Source: Rhodobacteraceae bacterium QY30 (GTDB taxonomy: Bacteria; Pseudomonadota; Alphaproteobacteria; Rhodobacterales; Rhodobacteraceae). From it: 64,000 nucleotides of DNA. This document shows, piece after piece, positions 57,261-64,000 of the stretch. The notes beneath the pieces are model-generated. The model worked only from the letters and a program-made list of their open reading frames with translations. It made no database searches and was not told the origin of the DNA. A program made the translations under genes and the position numbers. Position 1 is the first letter of the stretch. Each line of letters opens with the position of its first letter. The stretch is from positions 2,216,501 through 2,280,500 of the forward strand of contig CP023454.1 of assembly GCA_002356635.1 (NCBI GenBank), in the 5' to 3' direction.

Positions 57261-57850
57261 GGGTCGCCCTCCTCGGATGCGGTCAGGCCCATTGCCACGC
57301 GGCGGCTGTGCTCCTCGGCCAGGCGCAGGCGCAGGAACGCAGCCGGGTCGTCGGGCAGGCTCGCCAGCCAGTCGGCATCCGCCACGCGTCGGCCTTCCTC
57401 CAGCGGGCGGCCGATGCGCTTGATCTCCTCGACCGAAGCGCCGCCGGGGGTGGCGATCGCGGTGGCAGCGATCCGGCCCGAGGCATTGCCTTCGCCCAGC
57501 GTGCGCGGGGCGAGCGCGGCCACGACGTTGCGGTTTTCCCGCGCCTGGCTGTCCGACGGGTTGGCAAACAGCACGGCATCGAAATAGGCCCGCGACAGGG
57601 CATAATCGCCGGTGGCGGCCAGCGACAGGCCCCGGTTGTATGTCGAGCCGCGCCCGGCCGCGCGAAAGGCGTCATCGGCGCCGCGCCAGTCGCCGGCCTG
57701 GTAAAGCGCAACCCCCCGCACCGCCGGGTCGGTGGCCAGCCGCGCCGCGAGGCGAGGCAGATGCAGCATGAAGGCCGCCTTGGAAAGCGGCCCGCTGCCC
57801 CCGATCAGAAGCGCCGCCAGACCGGCGACAAGAAGGCCGGCGCGGATCAT
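57254..57850 (-). CDS. BatC-like TPR protein
   Basis: 198-aa membrane-anchored protein with an N-terminal hydrophobic helix and one or two TPR-like motifs (GVALYQAGDWRGADDAFRAAG and GLSLAATGDYALSRAYFDAVLF). It overlaps the VWA gene upstream (ATGA) and the batD-like gene downstream by 7 bp. Protein-interaction role expected. Confidence 0.75.
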   Translation of the reverse strand: MIRAGLLVAGLAALLIGGSGPLSKAAFMLHLPRLAARLATDPAVRGVALYQAGDWRGADDAFRAAGRGSTYNRGLSLAATGDYALSRAYFDAVLFANPSDSQARENRNVVAALAPRTLGEGNASGRIAATAIATPGGASVEEIKRIGRPLEEGRRVADADWLASLPDDPAAFLRLRLAEEHSRRVAMGLTASEEGDPW

Positions 57851-58764
57851 CTGGACCTCCGGAAAGACGGAAACAGGGCCGCCATCGCCATGGGCAGCAG
57901 CCAGGGGCCGAAGTCCCGGAAGGAACCTGCGGCCTGCGGGTCGCGGGCGAACCGCGCCGTCCGGGCCTGGGCGATCCGGGCGACCAGCGCCGCAGTTTCC
58001 GCGACGGGCCGCACGGAACCGCCGCCCGCCGCCGCCATGGCCGCCAGTCCCGCCGGATCGGCCGGGGGCGCCCCTTCGGCCGCGCGCGGCAGGACCAGGG
58101 CCCAGATCCGCGCCCCGTCGTTCGCCAGGCGCGCGGCCTCCTCGGTGGTGCGGACGCCGGTCCCGCCGCCGTCCGAGATGACCACAAGGTCCGCGCCGCC
58201 AAGCCCCCCCTCGGCCGTGCTTCCGAACAGGTCGCGCGCCATCGACAGCGCGATGTCGGGCCGCGTGCCCGCGATGGGCATCGTCCCCTGCCCCAGCACC
58301 GCGACCAGCCCCTGCACCGTATCTGTGTCGCGGGTAGGCGCCGAGGCCAGGTAGGCATCGCCCGCATAGACCATCATCCCGACGGGCCGCCCCTCGGCGC
58401 CAGCCAGAACCGTGGCGGCGGCGGCCTGAAGGTCGCCCAGAAGGCGCGGATCGGCCACCACCGAAGGCGACAGGTCCAGCACCAGAATGATCGGGTCCAG
58501 TGCCTGCCAGACCGCACCCGGACGCATCATGGCCGGCCCAGACAGCGCCACCGCCACCACGCCCGCCGCGACAAGCGGCAGCCGCGCCGACCAGCTTCGC
58601 CCACCGTCCGCCAGCAGGCCCAGACGGCGCAGCGCCGGCATCAGGTCCGGGTCGACCACCGCGTCCCAGCCCCCGCCCGGACCGCGCCGAACCAGCCAGA
58701 TGGCCGCCGCCATCACGGGGAACCACGCCAGAAGCCAAAGGGGGCGCAGCAGCACAAGGCTCAT
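57847..58764 (-). CDS. VWA-domain membrane protein (BatB-like)
   Basis: 305 aa with hydrophobic helices at both ends and a von Willebrand A domain. MIDAS DLSPS at 97-101 agrees with DxSxS. It lacks the second anchoring loop seen in longer BatB proteins. Overlaps both neighbours. Forms with the second VWA gene the pair seen in Bat operons. Confidence 0.82.
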   Translation of the reverse strand: MSLVLLRPLWLLAWFPVMAAAIWLVRRGPGGGWDAVVDPDLMPALRRLGLLADGGRSWSARLPLVAAGVVAVALSGPAMMRPGAVWQALDPIILVLDLSPSVVADPRLLGDLQAAAATVLAGAEGRPVGMMVYAGDAYLASAPTRDTDTVQGLVAVLGQGTMPIAGTRPDIALSMARDLFGSTAEGGLGGADLVVISDGGGTGVRTTEEAARLANDGARIWALVLPRAAEGAPPADPAGLAAMAAAGGGSVRPVAETAALVARIAQARTARFARDPQAAGSFRDFGPWLLPMAMAALFPSFRRSR

Positions 58765-59711
58765 CTGCGGATCCCCCCCAGCGCCAGCGCGGCCAGAAGG
58801 GCCAGCGCGGCGGGCCAGGTCCAGAGCGGCCGCGCCACAAGCACCGGCGGACGGGTCGAGGGGTTCGGCTCCAGCCGGTCGAGCGTCCGCGCCATCTGCA
58901 ACAGATCGTCCATCGTGCGGACGCGGAACGACTGCCCGCCTGCCGCGGCGGCAATGGCGCGCAACTGGGCGATGTCGACCCCGTCGCGGGCGGTCGGGCG
59001 GGTCTCCAGATCCTCGGGGCCCAGGGCCACGGTGTGGATCCGCACGCCCTTCTGGGCCGCCAGTCGCGCCACCCCGGTCGCGTCCAGTTTCGCCGCCGTG
59101 TCGCGCCCGTCCGACAAGAGGACGATGACGCGTGACGGGGCGGGATCGGCCAGCAGGCGCTTCAGCGACAGGCCCAGCCCCTCGGAAATCGCTGTGGCGC
59201 GGCCGGTCAGGCCGATCTGCGCCTCTTCCAGCGCGCGGGCGACGGCGGGCAGGTCATGCGTCAGGGGCGCGGCGACATAGGCGGTGTCCGCAAAGATCAC
59301 CAGGCCGATCCGGTCGCCCTGCCGGGCCTGCACGAAGCCTTGCGCCACGCGCTTCACGGCCGCAAGCCGGGTGATGGTCTGGCCGTCAAGGGTGAAATCG
59401 GGCGTTGCCATGCTGCCCGACATGTCCAGCGCGATCACGATGTCGCGGCCCGAGGCGCTCAGGTCCGGCACCCGCTCCATCCGCTGTGGCTGGGCCAGCG
59501 CCAGGCAGAGGCAGGTCCATGCCAGCGCGGCCACCAGCGTCCCACCCCAGGCTGCGGGGCCGCGCGCCGGCTGCGCGGCGGCTGCGATGGAGGCGGGCAG
59601 GACCATCGTCTGGCCCACCGCCGCGCGGGGTGGCAAGAGCCGGGCCAGAAGCGGCAGCGGCAGGGCCAGCAGCGCCAGCGGAAGGTCCAGGCCGATCACC
59701 GCCGCCACCAT
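58761..59711 (-). CDS. VWA-domain membrane protein (BatA-like)
   Basis: 316 aa. A hydrophobic N-terminal segment, then MIDAS DMSGS (96-100) in RDIVIALDMSGSM, LSDGRDT and a C-terminal hydrophobic helix. ATG at 59711 lies inside the end of the DUF4381 gene (16-bp overlap), so the longer frame to 60098 is rejected. Confidence 0.85.
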   Translation of the reverse strand: MVAAVIGLDLPLALLALPLPLLARLLPPRAAVGQTMVLPASIAAAAQPARGPAAWGGTLVAALAWTCLCLALAQPQRMERVPDLSASGRDIVIALDMSGSMATPDFTLDGQTITRLAAVKRVAQGFVQARQGDRIGLVIFADTAYVAAPLTHDLPAVARALEEAQIGLTGRATAISEGLGLSLKRLLADPAPSRVIVLLSDGRDTAAKLDATGVARLAAQKGVRIHTVALGPEDLETRPTARDGVDIAQLRAIAAAAGGQSFRVRTMDDLLQMARTLDRLEPNPSTRPPVLVARPLWTWPAALALLAALALGGIRR

Positions 59712-60058
59712 CGGGGCCGGCGCGTGGCGCGGATCAGGGCCTCCAGACGCGCAGGATCGGCCGCGCCGGTGTAAAGGGCGCGGCGCTGGTCCCCGGGCAG
59801 GACGACACCGCGTTCGGCCAGTAGCTGCGTCAGCGCCAGCAGCCGTTCCTCGGGCGGCAGGATGCGGGCCGCCGCGATCCGGGCGGAGAGTGCCGGTCGG
59901 GCCGGGCGGCGGCGCAGCAGAGGCGCCGCGACGGTCAGCACCAGCGCCGACAGGACAAGGCCGGCGCCAAAGGCCGTGGCCAGATCGGCTGGACCCAGCG
60001 TGGCAAAGGCTTCGGGCAGACGCGGCGGATGAAGCTGCAAGACCACCTCTGGCGTCAT
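59696..60058 (-). CDS. DUF4381-domain protein
   Basis: 120-aa protein with one membrane helix (residues about 25-47, LATAFGAGLVLSALVLTVA) and a helical cytoplasmic part (LPPEERLLALTQLLAERG...). DUF4381 genes usually sit between DUF58 and VWA genes in MoxR operons, as here. No biochemical function is known. Confidence 0.8.
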   Translation of the reverse strand: MTPEVVLQLHPPRLPEAFATLGPADLATAFGAGLVLSALVLTVAAPLLRRRPARPALSARIAAARILPPEERLLALTQLLAERGVVLPGDQRRALYTGAADPARLEALIRATRRPRWWRR

Positions 60059-61035
60059 GGCGTGCGCCCTGACGAGGGCAGGCGCTGCACCTGGACACCG
60101 GGCAGCCTCAGCGCTTCAGCCCGCGCCTGCCGAAGGGCGGACAGGTCTGCAAAGCGTGCGTGGGCGGGTCCGCGGGGACCAACATAGCCCAGCGCCTGCG
60201 GAGGGGGATGGGTCTCGAACGCGTCCTCGACCAGGATCAGCCGCACCGGGCCCCGGGCGGCCAGCGCCGCCAGCGCCGATCGAAGGGCGGGTCCGGCCAT
60301 CGTGGCGGGCGCGGTGTCCGTCGGGTGATCGGGGGTGCTGGCCGCGTCCGAGGAGTTGGGCGAAAAGGAAGCCGGACGCGGGACTTCGCCCAGGATCTCG
60401 GCCGGTGACGGGGCGGCATCGTCAAGTCCCGTCGCCAGCACCACCCCGGCGCCGCGCGGCACATGGCGGGCCGCCGTCAGAAGACCCAGCGCCAGGGGCA
60501 GGACCGGCCCGCGATGCGCCAGGGCCCCCTCATGCGCGCGCTCGAGGCAACGCGCAACCAGCGCCATGCCGCGATGTCGCGGCCGGGGTCGCTGCACCTC
60601 GGGTCCGGCGTCCGTCAGGGCCACGACCCCCACCGCGCCGCCGTCAAGGACCGCGCGCCAGCCCGCCAGCGCCAGCGCCTCGGCCGCCGCGACAGAACGC
60701 AGGCGCCCTTGGGTGCCCCACAGCATGGGGCGGCGGAAATCGGCGATCAGCATCAGGGTCCGTTCGCGGTCTTCGTGGAAGCTGCGGACCTGCGGGCTGC
60801 CGGTGCGGGCGCTGGCGGCGGCGTCGATGTGGCGCAGGTCGTCCCCTTCGGACCAGGGGCGGACCTCGCGGATCTCGTGGCCCTGGCCGCGGCGGCGGGT
60901 GGGCGTGGTGCCCGGACGTTCGGCCAGACTTGTCGCCGCGCGCACCGACCGTGCGGCGATCCCCTCCAGCGCCATCAGGGCCGCGGCGCCGAAATGGGCC
61001 GGGTCTCGGCGGGCGGGCCTACCAGGGGCGGACAT
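60055..61035 (-). CDS. DUF58-domain protein
   Basis: 326-aa protein of the family found beside MoxR ATPases. RPWSEGDDLRHIDAAASARTG matches the YrpGDdxRxIdW-like core motif, followed by a VWA-like fold. Start at MSAPGRP (61035) overlaps the MoxR gene by 17 bp. Confidence 0.85.
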   Translation of the reverse strand: MSAPGRPARRDPAHFGAAALMALEGIAARSVRAATSLAERPGTTPTRRRGQGHEIREVRPWSEGDDLRHIDAAASARTGSPQVRSFHEDRERTLMLIADFRRPMLWGTQGRLRSVAAAEALALAGWRAVLDGGAVGVVALTDAGPEVQRPRPRHRGMALVARCLERAHEGALAHRGPVLPLALGLLTAARHVPRGAGVVLATGLDDAAPSPAEILGEVPRPASFSPNSSDAASTPDHPTDTAPATMAGPALRSALAALAARGPVRLILVEDAFETHPPPQALGYVGPRGPAHARFADLSALRQARAEALRLPGVQVQRLPSSGRTP

Positions 61036-61996
61036 GGCCGAGGAACCGTCCGACCAGATCACGGGCCGAAAGCCCCTCCGAGGTCGCGCGCCAACTGGGC
61101 ACCAGCCGGTGCGACAGCGCGTCGGGGGCCAGCGCCTCGACATCCTCGGGAAGCGCGTGGTCGCGCCCCAGCAGCGCCGCGCGCGCCCGGGCGCAGGCGG
61201 CCAGCGCCAGCGACCCCCGCGGAGACACGGCATGTTCCACCAACCCCTCCTCGGCGGTGCCGGCGGTTTCGCGCGTGGCCATGACCAGCCGGACGATGAA
61301 ATCCTTCAGCGCCGGGGCCAGATGCACACCGGCCACCGCCTGCCGCGCCGCATGGATGGCCTGCCGGTCCAGCCGCGCGGGCGGCGGGACGGGCGCGGCG
61401 CGGGCCTCACCCTCGACCAGGTCAAGGATGGCGCGTTCCTGCTCGGCGCCCGGCAGGCCCAGGTCAAGATGAAGGAGGAACCGGTCAAGCTGCGCTTCCG
61501 GCAGAGGGAAGGTCCCTTCATGCTCGATCGAGTTCTGCGTGGCGACGACCATGAACGGATCGCCCAGAGGCCGGGTCACTCCCCCGGCCGTCACCTGGCC
61601 TTCCGCCATCGCTTCCAGCAGCGCGGACTGCACCTTGGGCGGGGCGCGGTTGATCTCGTCCACCAGCACCAGCTCATGGAAGACCGGGCCGGGCTGAAAG
61701 TCGAAGCGGCCGCCGTCCGGGCGAAAGATCTGGGTTCCGATGATATCCGAGGGCATGAGGTCGGGCGTGCACTGGATGCGCGCGAACGAACCCGCCAAGC
61801 CCTCGGCCAGGCGCTTGACGGCGCGGGTCTTGGCCAGGCCCGGCGGCCCCTCGATCAGGACATGTCCGCCGGCGAGAAGCGCGGTCATCAGCCGTTCGAC
61901 CAGGACTTCGTGCCCGATCAGCCCCCGTTCGACATGCGCCGCCAGCGCCCGCACCGGGGCCAGCGCGGCCATGTCGGTTGCGTTGTCCTTCGCCAC
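61019..61996 (-). CDS. MoxR-family AAA+ ATPase
   Basis: 325 aa. Walker A GPPGLAKT (50-57), Walker B LVLVDEINRAPPKVQSALLEAM, sensor I VVATQNSIEHEGTFPLPEAQLDRF, and a C-terminal lid. MoxR ATPases work with DUF58 and VWA proteins as chaperone-like machines that mature enzymes or envelope complexes. First of the tightly packed seven-gene module; 113 bp separate it from the small exported-protein gene. Confidence 0.93.
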   Translation of the reverse strand: MAKDNATDMAALAPVRALAAHVERGLIGHEVLVERLMTALLAGGHVLIEGPPGLAKTRAVKRLAEGLAGSFARIQCTPDLMPSDIIGTQIFRPDGGRFDFQPGPVFHELVLVDEINRAPPKVQSALLEAMAEGQVTAGGVTRPLGDPFMVVATQNSIEHEGTFPLPEAQLDRFLLHLDLGLPGAEQERAILDLVEGEARAAPVPPPARLDRQAIHAARQAVAGVHLAPALKDFIVRLVMATRETAGTAEEGLVEHAVSPRGSLALAACARARAALLGRDHALPEDVEALAPDALSHRLVPSWRATSEGLSARDLVGRFLGHVRPW

Positions 61997-62109
61997 GTCC
62001 CTCCTCCCCAGATGAGCGTGCGTCAGGGCATCGTGGCAGGGAACGCGGCCCGGCGCCAGACAGGGGGGTGTCAGACTTTCGGATGACAGGGGCCAGCCCG
62101 GGCGCGGGG

Positions 62110-62490
62110 TCAGAAGCAGAGCATCTCGGCTTCGGCCTGGGCGCGGCGCAATTCGGCGGCGATGTCACGCATCGCAGGCGCGCCCCGGAACAGCGCCCCG
62201 GCCTCTCCGCCGCCCTGGCGCATCCGAAGCACCGTCTCGGCCTCGACGTAGCGGTCATAGGGCAGGATGGTTGCCACCTGGTCGATCGAGCAGGAGCAGC
62301 GTTGCAGCACCTCCTGGGTGCGTCCGTTCACCGCCATGCAGGCAAAGACATATTCCGCCCGCGCCTCGGTCGGGTAGTCGTTCACCGGCCCGGTCGCGGG
62401 GGCGATCTGGGCGGCGGCGGGCAGCGCCAGGGCAAGACCGAAGCCAAGGGCCAGAAGCCGGGGCGCAGGGGCAAGGGGCCTGAGCATCAT
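62110..62490 (-). CDS. Small exported cysteine-containing protein
   Basis: 126-aa protein with a signal peptide (LLALGFGLALALPAAAQ). The mature part has FACMAVNGRTQEVLQRCSCSIDQVATILPYDRYVEAETV and ends MLCF; four cysteines suggest disulfides or a metal/haem role, but CxC rather than CxxCH is present. Overlaps the preceding gene by 4 bp. Resembles small exported proteins I recall near PQQ-methanol oxidation genes, a weak link. Confidence 0.6.
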   Translation of the reverse strand: MMLRPLAPAPRLLALGFGLALALPAAAQIAPATGPVNDYPTEARAEYVFACMAVNGRTQEVLQRCSCSIDQVATILPYDRYVEAETVLRMRQGGGEAGALFRGAPAMRDIAAELRRAQAEAEMLCF

Positions 62491-63122
62491 TCCTCCGCGA
62501 TCAGGGTCAGGGTTTCGGTGTAGCCCTGCGGCCCGGCGTCGGTGTCGGCCTTCAGCTCGACGATCCGGCCAGGGCGCGCGGCATCGAAGGCAATCGTCAG
62601 CGCAAGCGAGGCATAGACCCCCATCCGGGCGCGATTGCGATCTGCCGCGAAGGGGTGAAGGACCAGCGCCGTGCCCTGCGCCGGCAGCGGGGCGGCGGCC
62701 AGCGCCTCGCGGATGCGGTTGCGCAGGTAGAAGGGGCTGCCGCCCGTTTCCGCGGCCAGGACGCGCAGGGTGTTTTCCAGGAAGTAAAGCAGCACAGGAT
62801 TGGGCCCCCGGGCGGGGAAATCGGCGACCGGCAGGGTCCGGCCATCCTCGGTCCGGGTCAGCACAAGACGCCTTTCCCCGGCGCTGTCCTGGGCGGTGAC
62901 GATCAGGCTGCCCGCCTTGAGCGGCCGGGGGCGCGGCGCCGCATCCGCCGGCATCGGATCCACCGCCGGCGGCGCGGGCATGTGGCGGGCGTGGTCATAG
63001 CGGAAGACCGGCCCGGCCGGAACATCCGCCAGGACGCCGGGCGCCATGATCAGGTCACTGGCGGGGCCGGCCGCGGCGGGCGCCGCCAGAAGGACAAATG
63101 CGATGACCAAAAGCCGTTTCAT
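62487..63122 (-). CDS. Exported protein of unknown function (MxaZ-like position)
   Basis: 211 aa with signal peptide MKRLLVIAFVLLAAPAAAG. The mature part is beta-rich (LIVTAQDSAGERRLVLTRTEDGRTLP, then YFLENTLRVLAAETGGSPFYLRNRIREAL) and contains no recognised domain. It overlaps the response regulator by 4 bp. In Paracoccus a small exported protein, MxaZ, is encoded next to the mxaX/mxaY two-component genes; the resemblance here is in position and size only. Confidence 0.6.
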   Translation of the reverse strand: MKRLLVIAFVLLAAPAAAGPASDLIMAPGVLADVPAGPVFRYDHARHMPAPPAVDPMPADAAPRPRPLKAGSLIVTAQDSAGERRLVLTRTEDGRTLPVADFPARGPNPVLLYFLENTLRVLAAETGGSPFYLRNRIREALAAAPLPAQGTALVLHPFAADRNRARMGVYASLALTIAFDAARPGRIVELKADTDAGPQGYTETLTLIAEE

Positions 63123-63805
63123 GGCCTCTCCTCGATGCCCAGAACAAATCCGCGACCGCGCACCGTGCGCAGCGCCAGCCCGTAAGGGGTGAAGTTTCCC
63201 AGCTTGCGGCGCAGGTACCCAAGATACACGTCAACCACGTTTTCGGTGGTCCCGCCGTGGGGCGCCCAGAGCGTGGCGAAGATCTCGCCCCGGGTCAGCA
63301 CCTCGCCCGCCCGTGCGACCAGAAGCTCCAGAAGCTCGCCTTCGCGTTCGGTCAGGACAACGGACCGGCCGCCGCCCGTCGCGGCGACGCTGCGCCCCAC
63401 CGGGTCGTAAGACAGTCCGCCCAGCAGGATCCGCGCCTCACGCGGGGCGGCACGGCGCAACTGCACCTCGAGCCGCGCCAGAAGTTCCGACATCTGAAAG
63501 GGCTTGACCACATAGTCCTGCGCGCCGGCCGCCAGACCCTCGGCACGGTCCTCGACCCGGCTGAGGGCGGACAGGATGATGGCGGGCATCCGGTTGCCCT
63601 GCGCCCTGAGGCCCGACAGCAGCACCGCGCCGCTGTCGCCGCCCAGCATCATGTCGATGATCGCGGCATCGAAACCCGCTGTCGCGGCGCGCGCCCCCGC
63701 CTCGGCGGTTTCGGCCCATTGGATGGAATGGCCCGCCGCGCCCAGACCCCGCGCCAGCAGCGAGGCGATGTCGGGATCGTCTTCGACGATCAGGATGCGG
63801 GCCAT
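63119..63805 (-). CDS. OmpR-family response regulator
   Basis: 228-aa regulator. Receiver domain with acidic pair Asp9/Asp10, phosphoacceptor Asp51 (AIIDMML) and Lys101 (YVVKPF); C-terminal winged helix with TRGEIFATLW and NVVDVYLGYLRRKLG. ATG at 63805 (MARILIV). The upstream kinase stop lies inside its start region (16-bp overlap). Confidence 0.93.
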   Translation of the reverse strand: MARILIVEDDPDIASLLARGLGAAGHSIQWAETAEAGARAATAGFDAAIIDMMLGGDSGAVLLSGLRAQGNRMPAIILSALSRVEDRAEGLAAGAQDYVVKPFQMSELLARLEVQLRRAAPREARILLGGLSYDPVGRSVAATGGGRSVVLTEREGELLELLVARAGEVLTRGEIFATLWAPHGGTTENVVDVYLGYLRRKLGNFTPYGLALRTVRGRGFVLGIEERP

Positions 63806-64000
63806 CGGACCTCCTCCCACAGGGGCAAGGTCAGCCGCAGCCGGAAGCCCGGGCCCGCGGCGGCGGTGAGGCTGCCGCCCAGCGCCTCGGCCACCCAGCG
63901 CGCCAGCGACAGGCCGACGCCAAAGCCCGGCGCGTCACCCTCGCGGACAAAGCGGCCGAAAGCGGCCTCGATCCGGTCAGGCGGCAGGCCGGGGCCGCTA
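63790..64000 (-). CDS. Sensor histidine kinase, C-terminal fragment (continues past the window)
   Basis: The last about 70 aa of a histidine kinase: the end of the G1 box (SGPGLP), then GRFVREGDAPGFGVGLSLARWVAEALGGSL, i.e. G2 box and C-terminal strand. The gene starts outside the right edge. Overlaps the response regulator by 16 bp, so the two are one two-component operon that runs into the MoxR module. Confidence 0.85.
   Translation of the reverse strand, partial: SGPGLPPDRIEAAFGRFVREGDAPGFGVGLSLARWVAEALGGSLTAAAGPGFRLRLTLPLWEEVRWPAS

Overview
The window is a high-GC (visibly well above 60%) alphaproteobacterial chromosome segment that most resembles Rhodobacteraceae (Paracoccus/Rhodobacter-like). 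The signs are fused CysN-CysC, a Bat/Mox-type operon, branched-chain 2-oxoacid dehydrogenase genes of roseobacter type, ATGA stop/start overlaps in nearly every operon, and extensive open antisense frames caused by GC3 bias. No species assignment is possible from the sequence alone. There are no rRNA genes, CRISPR arrays, intact insertion sequences or replication origins.

Layout. 1-2.5 kb: an EnvZ-like histidine kinase, a divergent metallo-beta-lactamase-fold hydrolase, and a tRNA-Asn gene with its own promoter and terminator. 2.6-6.4 kb: a decayed island attached to that tRNA, holding a frameshifted and truncated tyrosine integrase, a frameshifted and truncated exonuclease-RecQ helicase convergent with it, and the C-terminal remnant of a second integrase. 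6.4-13.7 kb: envelope-sugar genes (a GT2 glycosyltransferase, a GT-C membrane glycosyltransferase, a GtrA flippase, and a five-gene operon that includes a GT2-like protein without DxD and an SDR with YxxxR). 14.1-17.7 kb: a lipid-envelope operon (metallophosphoesterase, GT21 glucosyltransferase, DedA, GT2), with a DGC zinc-binding protein behind an FNR-like site. 17.9-21.6 kb: phosphonate accessory genes (a hexapeptide transferase and two PhnM-type amidohydrolases) without the C-P lyase core. 21.8-25.4 kb: EamA exporter, enoyl-CoA hydratase, GNAT, LuxR regulator. 25.5-28.4 kb: cysD-cysNC sulfate activation. 28.5-31.7 kb: katG and divergent oxyR. 31.7-35.2 kb: bkd E1alpha-E1beta-E2. 35.6-40.5 kb: TetR/cupin pair, phosphoribosyltransferase, ArnT-like transferase with a coupled 33-codon leader ORF, and a PAP2 phosphatase.

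40.5-50.3 kb is the most coherent candidate pathway. An rpiR-dppABCDF-M81 metallopeptidase operon stands divergent from a two-gene operon encoding an N-succinylamino-acid-racemase-like enolase and a GNAT N-acyltransferase. The last pair matches the known logic for irreversible D- to L-amino-acid conversion. I infer that the locus imports and uses peptides containing D-residues.

50.6-56.1 kb: a FecR-domain protein with PPKE repeats, a CHASE2 class III nucleotide cyclase, and Tex. 56.2-64 kb: a long minus-strand operon running from a two-component system (kinase cut by the window end) through two small exported proteins to MoxR, DUF58, DUF4381, two VWA proteins, a TPR-like protein and a BatD-like protein, i.e. 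a MoxR/VWA chaperone-like module.

Regulatory dyads are unusually clear in the divergent promoters: cysD/luxR (TTCCC/GGGAA half-sites twice), katG/oxyR (AATGGTTC-N10-GAACCATT) and tetR/cupin (CATTGTGA-N10-TCACAATG). Start codons were chosen from Shine-Dalgarno sequences and overlaps rather than from the longest frame.
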